Below, in pieces: positions 12,966-21,308 of a DNA stretch of 64,000 nt. The translations under genes were made by a program, and so were the position numbers. The notes beneath the pieces are model-generated. The model searched no databases. It was not told the origin of the DNA and was given only the letters and a program-made list of their open reading frames with translations. The number at the start of each line of letters is the position of its first letter. Positions within the stretch are counted from its first letter, which is position 1. Location: positions 62,001 to 126,000 of the forward strand of contig NZ_JAKMUZ010000003.1 in the NCBI RefSeq assembly GCF_027570195.1, in the 5' to 3' direction. This DNA comes from Corynebacterium yonathiae (GTDB lineage: Bacteria; Actinomycetota; Actinomycetes; Mycobacteriales; Mycobacteriaceae).

Positions 12966-14543
12966 CTACTTCTGCTCAGGTTTGACCAACGGGAAGAGCA
13001 CGGTCTCACGGATGCCTAAGCCGGTCAAGGCCATAAGCAGACGGTCCATGCCCATGCCCGTACCGGCTGTAGGCGGCATGCCCTGCTCCATAGCGGCGAG
13101 GAAGTCCTCATCCAGCACCATGGCCTCGTCATCGCCACCGGCGGCTAGGCGAGCCTGGTCCTCAAAACGCTCGCGCTGAATAACTGGGTCCACCAGCTCG
13201 GAATAACCGGTAGCCAGCTCGAAACCGCGCACGTAGAGGTCCCACTTCTCAGTCACGCCCGGCTCGGACCGGTGCTGGCGGGTCAACGGGGAGGTCTCAA
13301 CTGGGAAGTTCTTGACAAAGATAGGGCCTTCCAGCTGGTCCTCGCACAGGACCTCCCAGATTTCCTCCACCAGCTTGCCGTGGCCCCAGCCACCGTCCTT
13401 CGGGACATCAAGGCCGATGACGTCTGCAATGCCCTTGAGCGTCTCGACGTCGGTATCGATGGTGACCTCCGGCTGGCCCGGGAACTTGCGCTGCAGGGCC
13501 TCATTCAGGGAGGGGTACATCTCGATCTCCGGCCATTCTTCGCCGCCGAAGTCAAACTCAGTGCCATCGGCAAGGGTGACGGTGGTCGAGCCGAAGACAT
13601 CGCGGGCAACAGCCTGGATGGACTCGCGCGTCATGCGGGCACAATCATTGTAGTCGCCCCACGCTGCGTAGGTCTCCAGCATGGCAAACTCTGGCGAGTG
13701 GGAGCGGTCAACACCCTCATTGCGGAAGTTGCGGTTGATTTCAAAGACACGGTCAATGCCGCCCACGACGGCGCGCTTCAAATACAGCTCTGGAGCAATG
13801 CGCAGGTAAAGGTCAATATCCAGCGCATTGGAATGGGTAATAAACGGGCGAGCGGCTGCACCACCGTGCAAGGTTTGCAGCATCGGGGTCTCAATCTCTA
13901 CGAAATCCTGGCTTTCCAGGTAGTTGCGTAGCGCGCGCATGACCTTGACGCGGACCATGGCGTTCTTGCGGGCATCTTCGCGGATAATGAGGTCGTTATA
14001 TCGCTGGCGCACGCGAGTATCTTCTGCCATATCGGCAAAGGACACCGGCAGAGGGCGCAGGGACTTAGCGGCCATGGTCCACTCGGAGACCATGATGGAC
14101 AGCTCGCCGCGGCGCGAGGAAATCACGCGGCCGCGCACGGAGATGAAATCGCCCAAGTCAACGTCGGACTTCCAGGCGTCGAGGCGCTCCTTGCCCACCT
14201 CCGCGAGGGACAGCATGGCCTGCACCTGGGTTCCGTCACCATCCTGCAAGGTGGCAAAGCACAGCTTGCCGGTATTGCGCATAAAAATAAGGCGACCGGC
14301 AATGGCGTGGGTGACCTCGGTTTCCTCACCAGCGGCCAGGTAGGTTACGCCTTCTTCGTTGCCTGGCTCTTCGCCTTCCGCCACTACGCGGAAATCATGG
14401 CGCAGATCCTTTAAGGAGATGGTGCGCTCAACGGTTACCGGGTAGGCCTCTACGCCGGATTCCAGCAGGCGATCGCGCTTCTCGCGACGGATGCGCAGCT
14501 GCTCAGGGACATCGTTTACTTCATTATTCTTCTGCTCGCTCAC
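12966..14543 (-). CDS. lysS: Lysyl-tRNA synthetase, class II
   Basis: Charges tRNA-Lys. The 525-residue protein has the OB-fold anticodon-binding domain ([20 protein letters not shown], about 78-97), motif 2 ([20 protein letters not shown]) and motif 3 ([13 protein letters not shown]) near the C terminus. [17 protein letters not shown] is the usual motif 1/flipping-loop region. Convergent with crtI, and divergent from phoX with 190 bp between starts. As I recall, lysS also lies near clpC in mycobacteria; here the carotenoid genes and others separate the two. Confidence 0.97.
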   Translation of the reverse strand: MSEQKNNEVNDVPEQLRIRREKRDRLLESGVEAYPVTVERTISLKDLRHDFRVVAEGEEPGNEEGVTYLAAGEETEVTHAIAGRLIFMRNTGKLCFATLQDGDGTQVQAMLSLAEVGKERLDAWKSDVDLGDFISVRGRVISSRRGELSIMVSEWTMAAKSLRPLPVSFADMAEDTRVRQRYNDLIIREDARKNAMVRVKVMRALRNYLESQDFVEIETPMLQTLHGGAAARPFITHSNALDIDLYLRIAPELYLKRAVVGGIDRVFEINRNFRNEGVDRSHSPEFAMLETYAAWGDYNDCARMTRESIQAVARDVFGSTTVTLADGTEFDFGGEEWPEIEMYPSLNEALQRKFPGQPEVTIDTDVETLKGIADVIGLDVPKDGGWGHGKLVEEIWEVLCEDQLEGPIFVKNFPVETSPLTRQHRSEPGVTEKWDLYVRGFELATGYSELVDPVIQRERFEDQARLAAGGDDEAMVLDEDFLAAMEQGMPPTAGTGMGMDRLLMALTGLGIRETVLFPLVKPEQK

Positions 14544-14733
14544 GTTAGCCTAGGGTAGTCGATCCCCACCGCAGCACGCGATTTAGCCCACGCCACCCTG
14601 ACCCGGGAAAAGTTTTACTCATAATTCACTTCACTGTCACCTCGGGGTCAACGCACAGTTACAAAGATTGTCTTTTATATATGGCTGTCCCCGTGTCTAA
14701 ACAATTTCTTCGACTATCTTTGGAGCAGTACTA

Positions 14734-16836
14734 ATGGCGCTTAAAGGCCGCAACCTTCTCTCTAGTCTCTTTGCATCTTCCCGTTCTAGCCTTACCTGCA
14801 CCTACAAGTGCGGTAATGCTTGCTTTGGTGAGTGTGAGAACAAGTCCGATAACCCGTACTTTGGTGACCAGCTCTCCCGCCGTACCGCCCTGCGTGCGGG
14901 CAGCCTGTCCGTCGTAACCGTCGGCGGTGGCGCCGCCCTAGCGGCCTGCTCCAACCCGGATGATGCCTCCAACGAGGCTTCTTCTTCCGAGGGCAAGGGC
15001 GGCAAGACCTCTGAGGCGAACGTTGAGCTTACTTCTGCAGAGGGCATGAAGTTCGACCCAGTGCAGCCAAACGAAAAGGACGAAGTAGTCATCCCGGATG
15101 GCTACGAGCAGTCCGTGCTCATCGCTTGGGGTGACCCGCTGTTTAAGGACGCACCGGAATTCGATGACAAGAATCAGACCGCCGAGGCGGCTGAGAAGCA
15201 GTTCGGCTTCAACAATGACTTTGCGGGCCTTATCGAGCACCCGGACGATGACAACCGCCTTATCTACGTCTGCTCCCACGAGTACACCACCGAGCCGCAG
15301 ATGTTCCCCAACTACGATGCGGATAACCCGACCGAAGAGCAGGCCAAGATTGGCTGGGCTGGTCACGGTCACTCCATCGTGGAAGTATCCAAGGTTGGCA
15401 ACACCGGTGAGCTCAAGCGCGAGTTCGGTCCGCTCAATCGTCGCATCACTGCCACCACCGAATTCACCCTGGTCGGCCCCGCAGCCGGCTCCGACTATGT
15501 CAAGACCTCCGCCGATAAGACCGGCAAGAAGGTCAAGGGCACCCTGAATAACTGCTCCGGCGGTATCACCCCGTGGAACACCATGCTCTCTGGCGAAGAG
15601 AACTTTGACCAGTACTTTGCACACGCCAAGCTGGATGACAAGAAGGCACAGGAGTCTCTGGAGCGCTTCGGCATGGAAGACGGCGAGTCCCAGCGCAAGT
15701 GGGAGCGCTTTGATAAGCGTTTCGACGTCTCCAAGGAGCCGAACGAGCCGAACCGCTTCGGCTGGATCGTAGAAATCAACCCGCTGGATCCGAAGTCCAC
15801 TCCGGTCAAGCACACCGCACTGGGCCGCTTCAAGCACGAAGCAGGCAATATTCACATCGCTTCTGATGGCACCGTTGTGTGCTATTCCGGTGATGACTCC
15901 CGCTTCGAGTACATCTACAAGTTCATCTCCACCAAGAAGTACAAAGAGGGAGATATCGAGCACAACCTCACCATCTTGGACCACGGCACCCTGTACGTGG
16001 CCAAGGTAGAGGGCAACTCCCCAGCCGACGAGATTGACGGCTCCGGCGTACTGCCAGAAGATGGCGCTTTTGATGGCAAGGGTGAATGGATCAAGCTGCT
16101 GACCTCCGATACGGAAAACAATAAGTTTGAGTCCCATGTCGATGGCATGTCCGCGGAAGAGGTTGCTGTCTACACCCGTGAGGCCGCCGATAAGGTGGGC
16201 GCGACCAAGATGGACCGCCCTGAGGATATGCAGGTTCACCCAGACTCCGAAAAGGTCTACGTGTCCCTGACCAACAATAAATACCGCGGCGCTACCGGAG
16301 AGAACGCCAAGAAGAACAAGGAAGAGCCGATGGAGTGGGCTCCTATCAAGGAGAACAAGAACGGCCTGGTCATGGAAATTGAAGATGACCACGCTGGCGA
16401 GAAGTTCACCTGGAACCTCTTCCTGGTCTGTGGTGACCCGAAGGAGGCTAATACCTACTTCGGTGGCTTTGACAAGGAGAAGGTATCCCCGATTTCCTGC
16501 CCGGATAACCTGGCCTTCGATAACCACGGCAACCTATGGATCTCCACGGACGGCAACGCCCTTGAGTCCAACGATGGACTCTACGCCGTGACCACTGAGG
16601 GCGATACCCGCGGTGAGCTCAAGTGCTTCCTTACCGTTCCGGCAGGCGCCGAAACCTGTGGCCCCATCGTCACCGATGAGCGCGTCATGGTCAACGTCCA
16701 GCACCCAGGTGAAACTGATGACGCCACCTTTGAAAAGCAAACCTCCCACTGGCCAGAGGGCGGCAAGTCCACCCCTCGCCCGGCAGTGGTTGTGGTGTGG
16801 AAGAAGGACGGCAATATCGGCGTCGATAAGAAGTAA
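14734..16836 (+). CDS. PhoX-type alkaline phosphatase, Tat-exported lipoprotein
   Basis: A 700-residue secreted phosphatase of the PhoX family (DUF839 beta-propeller). The twin-arginine signal SRRTALRAGSLSVVTVGGGAALAACS is at about residues 49-74 and ends in a lipobox-like LAAC, so the mature protein is probably lipid-anchored. Before it is a 48-residue head with four regularly spaced cysteines (CTYKCGNACFGEC), which would stay in the cytoplasm. PhoX enzymes use iron and calcium and release phosphate from esters, and are normally induced by phosphate starvation. The upstream 190 bp contains a TTCAC/TTCAC/TGTCAC series at 14625-14640 that could be a regulator site. A terminator follows. Confidence 0.88.
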   Translation: MALKGRNLLSSLFASSRSSLTCTYKCGNACFGECENKSDNPYFGDQLSRRTALRAGSLSVVTVGGGAALAACSNPDDASNEASSSEGKGGKTSEANVELTSAEGMKFDPVQPNEKDEVVIPDGYEQSVLIAWGDPLFKDAPEFDDKNQTAEAAEKQFGFNNDFAGLIEHPDDDNRLIYVCSHEYTTEPQMFPNYDADNPTEEQAKIGWAGHGHSIVEVSKVGNTGELKREFGPLNRRITATTEFTLVGPAAGSDYVKTSADKTGKKVKGTLNNCSGGITPWNTMLSGEENFDQYFAHAKLDDKKAQESLERFGMEDGESQRKWERFDKRFDVSKEPNEPNRFGWIVEINPLDPKSTPVKHTALGRFKHEAGNIHIASDGTVVCYSGDDSRFEYIYKFISTKKYKEGDIEHNLTILDHGTLYVAKVEGNSPADEIDGSGVLPEDGAFDGKGEWIKLLTSDTENNKFESHVDGMSAEEVAVYTREAADKVGATKMDRPEDMQVHPDSEKVYVSLTNNKYRGATGENAKKNKEEPMEWAPIKENKNGLVMEIEDDHAGEKFTWNLFLVCGDPKEANTYFGGFDKEKVSPISCPDNLAFDNHGNLWISTDGNALESNDGLYAVTTEGDTRGELKCFLTVPAGAETCGPIVTDERVMVNVQHPGETDDATFEKQTSHWPEGGKSTPRPAVVVVWKKDGNIGVDKK

Positions 16837-16861
16837 GCACTGCAGAGTTTAAGCCCCTAAC

Positions 16862-16897
16862 GCGCGGCCCTTGTTTCTACTCGAGCAAGGGTCGCGC
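16862..16897 (+). terminator. Terminator after phoX
   Basis: GCGCGGCCCTTG (16862-16873) pairs with CAAGGGTCGCGC (16886-16897) with one G-U pair in RNA, followed by TTTCG on the plus strand. Confidence 0.7.
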
Positions 16898-16992
16898 TTT
16901 CGTCTCTCCACGGCGGGCTGCTCTATTAGCTGTGCTGCAAGCAGCTTTAAATATAAATCCACCCACAGCTCTCCCCCGCGGGCAAATTCATA

Positions 16993-17035
16993 TGTGAGTT
17001 ATGGCATACTATTCGCACCTGTGATACACGCCACC
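16993..17035 (+). promoter_or_regulatory. Two weak CRP/GlxR-like half-sites ahead of cstA
   Basis: TGTGA at 16993 and again at 17020, each followed 6 bp later by a poor match (GCATA, CCACC) to the second half TCACA of the TGTGA-N6-TCACA consensus. The starts are 27 bp apart and the second ends 26 bp before the cstA ATG. cstA in other bacteria is cAMP-CRP controlled, which makes the sites plausible, but each lacks two bases of its right half. Confidence 0.25.
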
Positions 17036-17061
17036 CACTCGCCTCCGAGGAGACGCACACC

Positions 17062-18768
17062 ATGAACTCTCTTGCCCTCGCCATCATCGGCATTGCGATG
17101 ATGGGTGCCGGCTACCTGCTCTACTCCAAGTTCCTGGGAAAGAGCATTTTCCGGCTATCTCCGAACTACTCCACCCCGGCCCACACCATGGAAGACGGCG
17201 TGGACTATGTTCCCACCAATAAATACGTCTTGTGGGGACACCACTTCACCTCCGTGGCGGGCGCCGCTCCCATCATTGGTCCGGCTGTAGCCGTCATCTG
17301 GGGTTGGGTACCGGCTTTCCTTTGGGTAACCATCGGCACCGTCTTCTTTGCTGGCATGCACGATCTCGGTGCACTGTGGGCCTCGCAGCGTCACAGGGGC
17401 CAATCCATCGGCACCTTGTCTGGGCGCTACATAGGCAAGCGCGGCCGCAACCTCTTTCTCATCGTCATCTTCCTGCTGCTTTTGATGGTAAACACCGCCT
17501 TCGCCGTGGTAATTTCAAACCTGCTGGTATCCACTCCCACGGCCGTAATCCCCACGTGGGGAGCCATCGTTGTCGCACTGCTCATCGGTCAGGCCATCTA
17601 CCGCTTCAACTGGAACCTGCCGCTAGTCTCCATCGTCGGCGTTGTCGCGCTCTACGCGCTAATGATCCTCGGCGATCGCGTCCCTGTCGTCCTGCCGGAC
17701 ACCGTCCTGGGCATCCCCGCAAATGGCGTATGGATAATCTTGCTATTCATCTACGCCTTTATCGCATCTATGCTGCCCGTGTGGGTGCTACTGCAGCCGC
17801 GCGATTACATCAACGGCCTACAGCTTTTTGTGGGCCTGGGCATCTTGTACTGTTCCTTCCTCATTACCCGGCCGGATATTGCGGCACCGGCGCTGCGCGA
17901 TACCGTGCCGGAGGGCACCCCAGGTATTTTCCCGTTGCTCTTTGTCACCATCGCCTGCGGCGCTATCTCCGGCTTCCACGGTGTGGTGGCCTCCGGTACC
18001 TCCTCCAAGCAGATTGATAAGGAAACCGATGTACGCTTTGTCGGCTACTTCGGCGCTGTGGGCGAGGGTTTGCTCGCGCTGGGCACCATCATCGCTACTA
18101 CCGCCGGCTTCAAGACCGCCGCGCAGTGGGAAGAGATCTATTCCGAATGGAATGCCGGCGGCGTGGAGGCCTTTGTGCAAGGCGGCGGCGCACTCATGAA
18201 TGAGGGCATGGGGATTCCCACTTCCCTCTCCGGCACCATCTTGGCCACCATGGCCGTTCTCTTTGCCGCGACCACCATGGACTCGGGCGTGCGCCTGCAG
18301 CGCCTCGTGGTGCAAGAAATTGGAGAAATCATGGGAGTACGCATCAAGGCCATAGTGTCCACCATCATTGCGGTGGGCCTAGCCTTCGGCCTAACCTTCT
18401 CCGCCGGTGCGGATGGCTCGGGCGGCATGACCATTTGGCCACTATTTGGCACCACCAACCAGCTCATGGCGGGTCTTGCTTTGGCCATCGTGGTAGTCAT
18501 CCTTACCCACCTGCGCCGGCCGACGTGGCCGGTTATCATCCCGCTCATCTTCGTTACCGCCATGTCCCTCTGGGCTGCGCTACTGCAGCTAAAGTCCCTG
18601 TTCATCAACCAGAACTGGCTACTATTCTGCATGGACGTCATCATCGTAGTAGCTGCCATCTGGGTGATTGTAGAAGCCGTTGGCGCTATCTCCCGCGCCC
18701 GCAAGCAGGCCCCGCTGGAGTGGTCTGATGAAGACGTTGACGCCCCGCTGCCTGAACATGCTCGATAA
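17062..18768 (+). CDS. cstA: CstA-family transporter
   Basis: Multi-spanning membrane protein of the carbon starvation family, members of which take up pyruvate or peptides. The 568-residue product shows the conserved YVLWGHHFTSVAGAAPIIGP near residue 60, GISGFHG-like AISGFHGVVASGTSSKQID, and FAATTMDSGVRLQR, with about 15 hydrophobic segments. It is shorter than the roughly 700-residue E. coli protein. The start follows GAGGAGACGC. Its last 11 nt overlap the start of the next gene, and the usual YbdD-type partner gene is absent; a CC-ending protein and an ArsA-type ATPase take that place. Confidence 0.9.
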   Translation: MNSLALAIIGIAMMGAGYLLYSKFLGKSIFRLSPNYSTPAHTMEDGVDYVPTNKYVLWGHHFTSVAGAAPIIGPAVAVIWGWVPAFLWVTIGTVFFAGMHDLGALWASQRHRGQSIGTLSGRYIGKRGRNLFLIVIFLLLLMVNTAFAVVISNLLVSTPTAVIPTWGAIVVALLIGQAIYRFNWNLPLVSIVGVVALYALMILGDRVPVVLPDTVLGIPANGVWIILLFIYAFIASMLPVWVLLQPRDYINGLQLFVGLGILYCSFLITRPDIAAPALRDTVPEGTPGIFPLLFVTIACGAISGFHGVVASGTSSKQIDKETDVRFVGYFGAVGEGLLALGTIIATTAGFKTAAQWEEIYSEWNAGGVEAFVQGGGALMNEGMGIPTSLSGTILATMAVLFAATTMDSGVRLQRLVVQEIGEIMGVRIKAIVSTIIAVGLAFGLTFSAGADGSGGMTIWPLFGTTNQLMAGLALAIVVVILTHLRRPTWPVIIPLIFVTAMSLWAALLQLKSLFINQNWLLFCMDVIIVVAAIWVIVEAVGAISRARKQAPLEWSDEDVDAPLPEHAR

Positions 18769-19015
18769 GCTAAGAGCCCTCGCGACTGGGCTCAACGAGT
18801 TCTACCAGGCCCCGTACCGCGCCAGCTTCGCCAAGGCCCAGCAGCAGGAAGACGATCTCTTCCTGATGCTGGTTGCCTCGGAGGCACTTGGCATCCCCAA
18901 CCCAGCCAGCTACTACACTCTGGAGCTTTTACCGCTGGTCTATGAGGATTTCCACGCCTGGCATACCCGCATGGGAATGGATCGATCCCCGCTGGAGAAT
19001 TTCCAATGTTGCTAG
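18758..19015 (+). CDS. Small cory-CC-star-type protein ending in Cys-Cys
   Basis: An 85-residue protein starting MLDKLRALATGLNEFY and ending PLENFQCC, the last two codons being TGT TGC before TAG. This is the pattern of the corynebacterial small-protein family called cory-CC-star. It has no signal peptide or transmembrane helix and looks helical, with conserved-looking aromatic residues (FYQAPYR, YYTLELLP, FHAWH). It overlaps cstA by 11 nt and the ATPase gene by 10 nt, so the three must be translationally coupled. The terminal cysteine pair could bind metal, form a disulfide or be exchanged with a partner; no role is known to me. Confidence 0.8.
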   Translation: MLDKLRALATGLNEFYQAPYRASFAKAQQQEDDLFLMLVASEALGIPNPASYYTLELLPLVYEDFHAWHTRMGMDRSPLENFQCC

Positions 19016-19947
19016 AGACCGCCCCCATCATGTTCTTCGGTGGCAAGGGCGGGGTGGGTAAAACCACCTTGGCTACTGCTACCGCACTGCGCCTATCTCA
19101 TGCCCACCGCGTCTGCCTGGTCTCTACGGATCCGGCGCATAACCTGGGGCATATCTTTGGCACTTCGCTTGGCGACGCCCCTACTTCCCTCACCCCTACC
19201 CTCTCCGCCATCGAAATTGACCCGGCGCGCACCACGGAGCAGCACCTAGCGCAGGTGGGAAAATCAATGCGCCGCTTCATGCCCGAGCATTTACACGGCG
19301 AGGTCACCAAGCACCTCGACTTGGCCAGGCAGTCGCCGGGCACGCAAGAGGCGGCGCTGCTGGAGCGCATCGCAGCACTCGTCGTGGAAGAACCTGACTT
19401 CGATTATCTCATCTTCGATACCGCCCCTTCCGGGCACACTTCACGGCTCATGGCCCTGCCAGAAATCATGGCGGCCTACACCGATGGGTTACTCTTTCGG
19501 CGCGAAAAATCCGATAAATTCGGCTCGCTGGTGCGCGGGATGTCACAAGGCAGCGGCGCAGAGAATGATCCTGTTGACCGGCGTAACCAAGAAATTCGCG
19601 CGACCTTATTCCAGCGTCGCGAACGCTTTGCTCAACTGCGCGCCGCACTCACCTCCCCGCGCACGGTCTTCCATATCGTGCTCACCGCCGAACGCCTGCC
19701 CGTGCTGGAATCGGCGGAATTTCACGCAGACCTCACCGAAAATGGCGTGCACGTGGGTTCCATGCTGGTTAACCGGCGCACCCCTGCGAACCAAGGAGAG
19801 TTCCTTGCCGCCCGGCGCGCTGCTGAAGATGAGGCACTCGCGCTTTTGCGCGCCAAGCTCCCAGATACCCCGGTGCGCGAGGTTCCGTGGCTGCCGGAGG
19901 AAGTAGGGATTCCGGGGGTCGTCGGCAAGCTGGCGGCACATCTCTAG
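19006..19947 (+). CDS. ArsA/Get3-family ATPase
   Basis: Deviant-Walker P-loop ATPase of 313 residues. GGKGGVGKTT (about 12-21) is the signature-lysine P-loop, STDPAHNLGHIF is switch I (about 39-50) and DTAPSGHTSRL is switch II. Relatives move arsenite or insert tail-anchored membrane proteins. The single Cys in the chain means neither the ArsA metal-site cysteines nor the CxxC zinc motif of Get3 is present, so arsenite export is unlikely. No arsenic genes are near. The ATG lies inside the final CC codons of the preceding gene (CA-ATG-TTGC-TAG), an extreme overlap that suggests the two proteins are made in balance. Confidence 0.85.
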   Translation: MLLETAPIMFFGGKGGVGKTTLATATALRLSHAHRVCLVSTDPAHNLGHIFGTSLGDAPTSLTPTLSAIEIDPARTTEQHLAQVGKSMRRFMPEHLHGEVTKHLDLARQSPGTQEAALLERIAALVVEEPDFDYLIFDTAPSGHTSRLMALPEIMAAYTDGLLFRREKSDKFGSLVRGMSQGSGAENDPVDRRNQEIRATLFQRRERFAQLRAALTSPRTVFHIVLTAERLPVLESAEFHADLTENGVHVGSMLVNRRTPANQGEFLAARRAAEDEALALLRAKLPDTPVREVPWLPEEVGIPGVVGKLAAHL

Positions 19948-19996
19948 CTCCACCCGCCCGCGCTGCTGTGGGCCCGGGTCTGCTAAAACCGAAACT

Positions 19997-21295
19997 ATGA
20001 CTTTGCTCACCACAGAATTTCTATCCCACTTGCGCACGGAGGCTGCGGCCGATTCACGGCTGCGCATCGCGCGCAACGCCATCACCAATGTCGGGGCTGC
20101 CAAGGCAGCCTTGGACCGCGACCGCATTACCGCCCTGTACCCCACCACCGAGGTCAAGCTGGATAGCTTGGATGTCTCGGACCAGAAACGCTCGGGCCGT
20201 TGCTGGATGTTTGCGGCATTGAACGTTTTCCGCCACCGTGCAGCCAAGGCGCTCAACGTAGATAGCTTCGAGTTTTCCTTTACCTACCTGCAATACTTTG
20301 ACAAGCTGGAGCGCGCCAACCTGGTGCTTAACCAGTTACTGGATAAAAAGGACGCCGGCTGGGATGACCGCACCGTCGCCGCAGTCTTAGACCACGCCGG
20401 GGCCGATGGCGGCTGGTGGTGCTTCTTTAGCAACCTAGTGTCCAAGTACGGCGTGGTGCCTGCCGAGGTCATGCCGGAGGTACGTTCTTCTGGCAATACC
20501 GCGGAAATGAACCGCGATCTTGCCACGGTGGTGCGTCGCGCCGCCGCGCTAGATGGCCCGCGCGAGGACATCCTTGCTCAGGCGCGCAAGGATTTCCACC
20601 GCATCCTCGCCATCCACCTAGGCACCCCGCCGGAAGAATTTACCTGGGCGTATCGCACCAAGGACGAGCAATTCGTGCGCCTGCACTCTACTCCGCGCGA
20701 ATTTGCAGATAAGTACCTGCCGAAGCTGGACGAGTACGTGGTGCTGGCCGATGACCCCCGCTCCGCCAACCCCAAGCATCGCGTATTTAGCAGCGCCGAA
20801 GAGACCAATGTACTGGGCGGCGCACCGCAGGAGTACCTCAACGTCAGCGCGGCCGAATTGAAAGAGACCGCCCAGCGCAGCTTGGCCGCCGGTGAGCCGG
20901 TGTGGTTTAGCTGCGATGTTAACCGCCAATTCTCATTCCTTAACGGCGTATGGGACGAAGGCTTAGTGGATACCGATGGCCTCTACGGCATTGATTCCAC
21001 CATGACTAAGGAGGAGCGTTTTACCTCCGGCGAGACCGCACCTACCCACGCGATGGTGCTCACCGGTGTTGATGGGGACCGAGCTTGGCGCGTCGAGAAC
21101 TCCTGGGGCTCCAAGCCACCACGCAAGGAAGACGGCGAGGATGTGCCGGGCAAAGGGTTTGCCACGATGGCCGATGCCTGGTTTGACCAGAACATCTTCC
21201 ATATCGCCGTGCGCAAGGAGCACCTGAGCGAGGAGCTCGCCCAGGCGCTAACCACCGAACCGATTGAGCTTCCCCTTTGGGACCGGATGAACTAA
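19997..21295 (+). CDS. pepC: C1-family aminopeptidase (bleomycin hydrolase/PepC), copy 1
   Basis: Cytoplasmic papain-fold peptidase of 432 residues. The catalytic Cys is in RSGRCWMFAALN (about residue 72), the His in THAMVLTGVDG and the Asn in VENSWGSK. The C terminus is DRMN; the family uses its C-terminal residues to occupy the active site and set aminopeptidase specificity. A paralogue starts 13 bp downstream behind AAGGAG, so the two form an operon. The upstream gap from the ATPase gene is only 49 bp. Confidence 0.92.
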   Translation: MTLLTTEFLSHLRTEAAADSRLRIARNAITNVGAAKAALDRDRITALYPTTEVKLDSLDVSDQKRSGRCWMFAALNVFRHRAAKALNVDSFEFSFTYLQYFDKLERANLVLNQLLDKKDAGWDDRTVAAVLDHAGADGGWWCFFSNLVSKYGVVPAEVMPEVRSSGNTAEMNRDLATVVRRAAALDGPREDILAQARKDFHRILAIHLGTPPEEFTWAYRTKDEQFVRLHSTPREFADKYLPKLDEYVVLADDPRSANPKHRVFSSAEETNVLGGAPQEYLNVSAAELKETAQRSLAAGEPVWFSCDVNRQFSFLNGVWDEGLVDTDGLYGIDSTMTKEERFTSGETAPTHAMVLTGVDGDRAWRVENSWGSKPPRKEDGEDVPGKGFATMADAWFDQNIFHIAVRKEHLSEELAQALTTEPIELPLWDRMN

Positions 21296-21308
21296 GGAGA
21301 ATCGAGAA

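Noticed and set aside
14938..16527. A 529-codon open frame antisense to phoX, and similar long antisense frames over groEL (45894-47156), crtI (11928-12947) and other genes.
   Set aside because: They follow codon-position bias of the sense gene and show no domain or ribosome binding site of their own.
16993..17035. A clear GlxR/CRP operator before cstA.
   Set aside because: Only the left halves fit; both right halves miss two of five bases, so I list it only as a weak candidate.
19006..19947. Arsenite-export ATPase ArsA.
   Set aside because: It lacks the ArsA metal-binding cysteines, has a single ATPase domain, and no ArsB, ArsR or ArsC gene is present.
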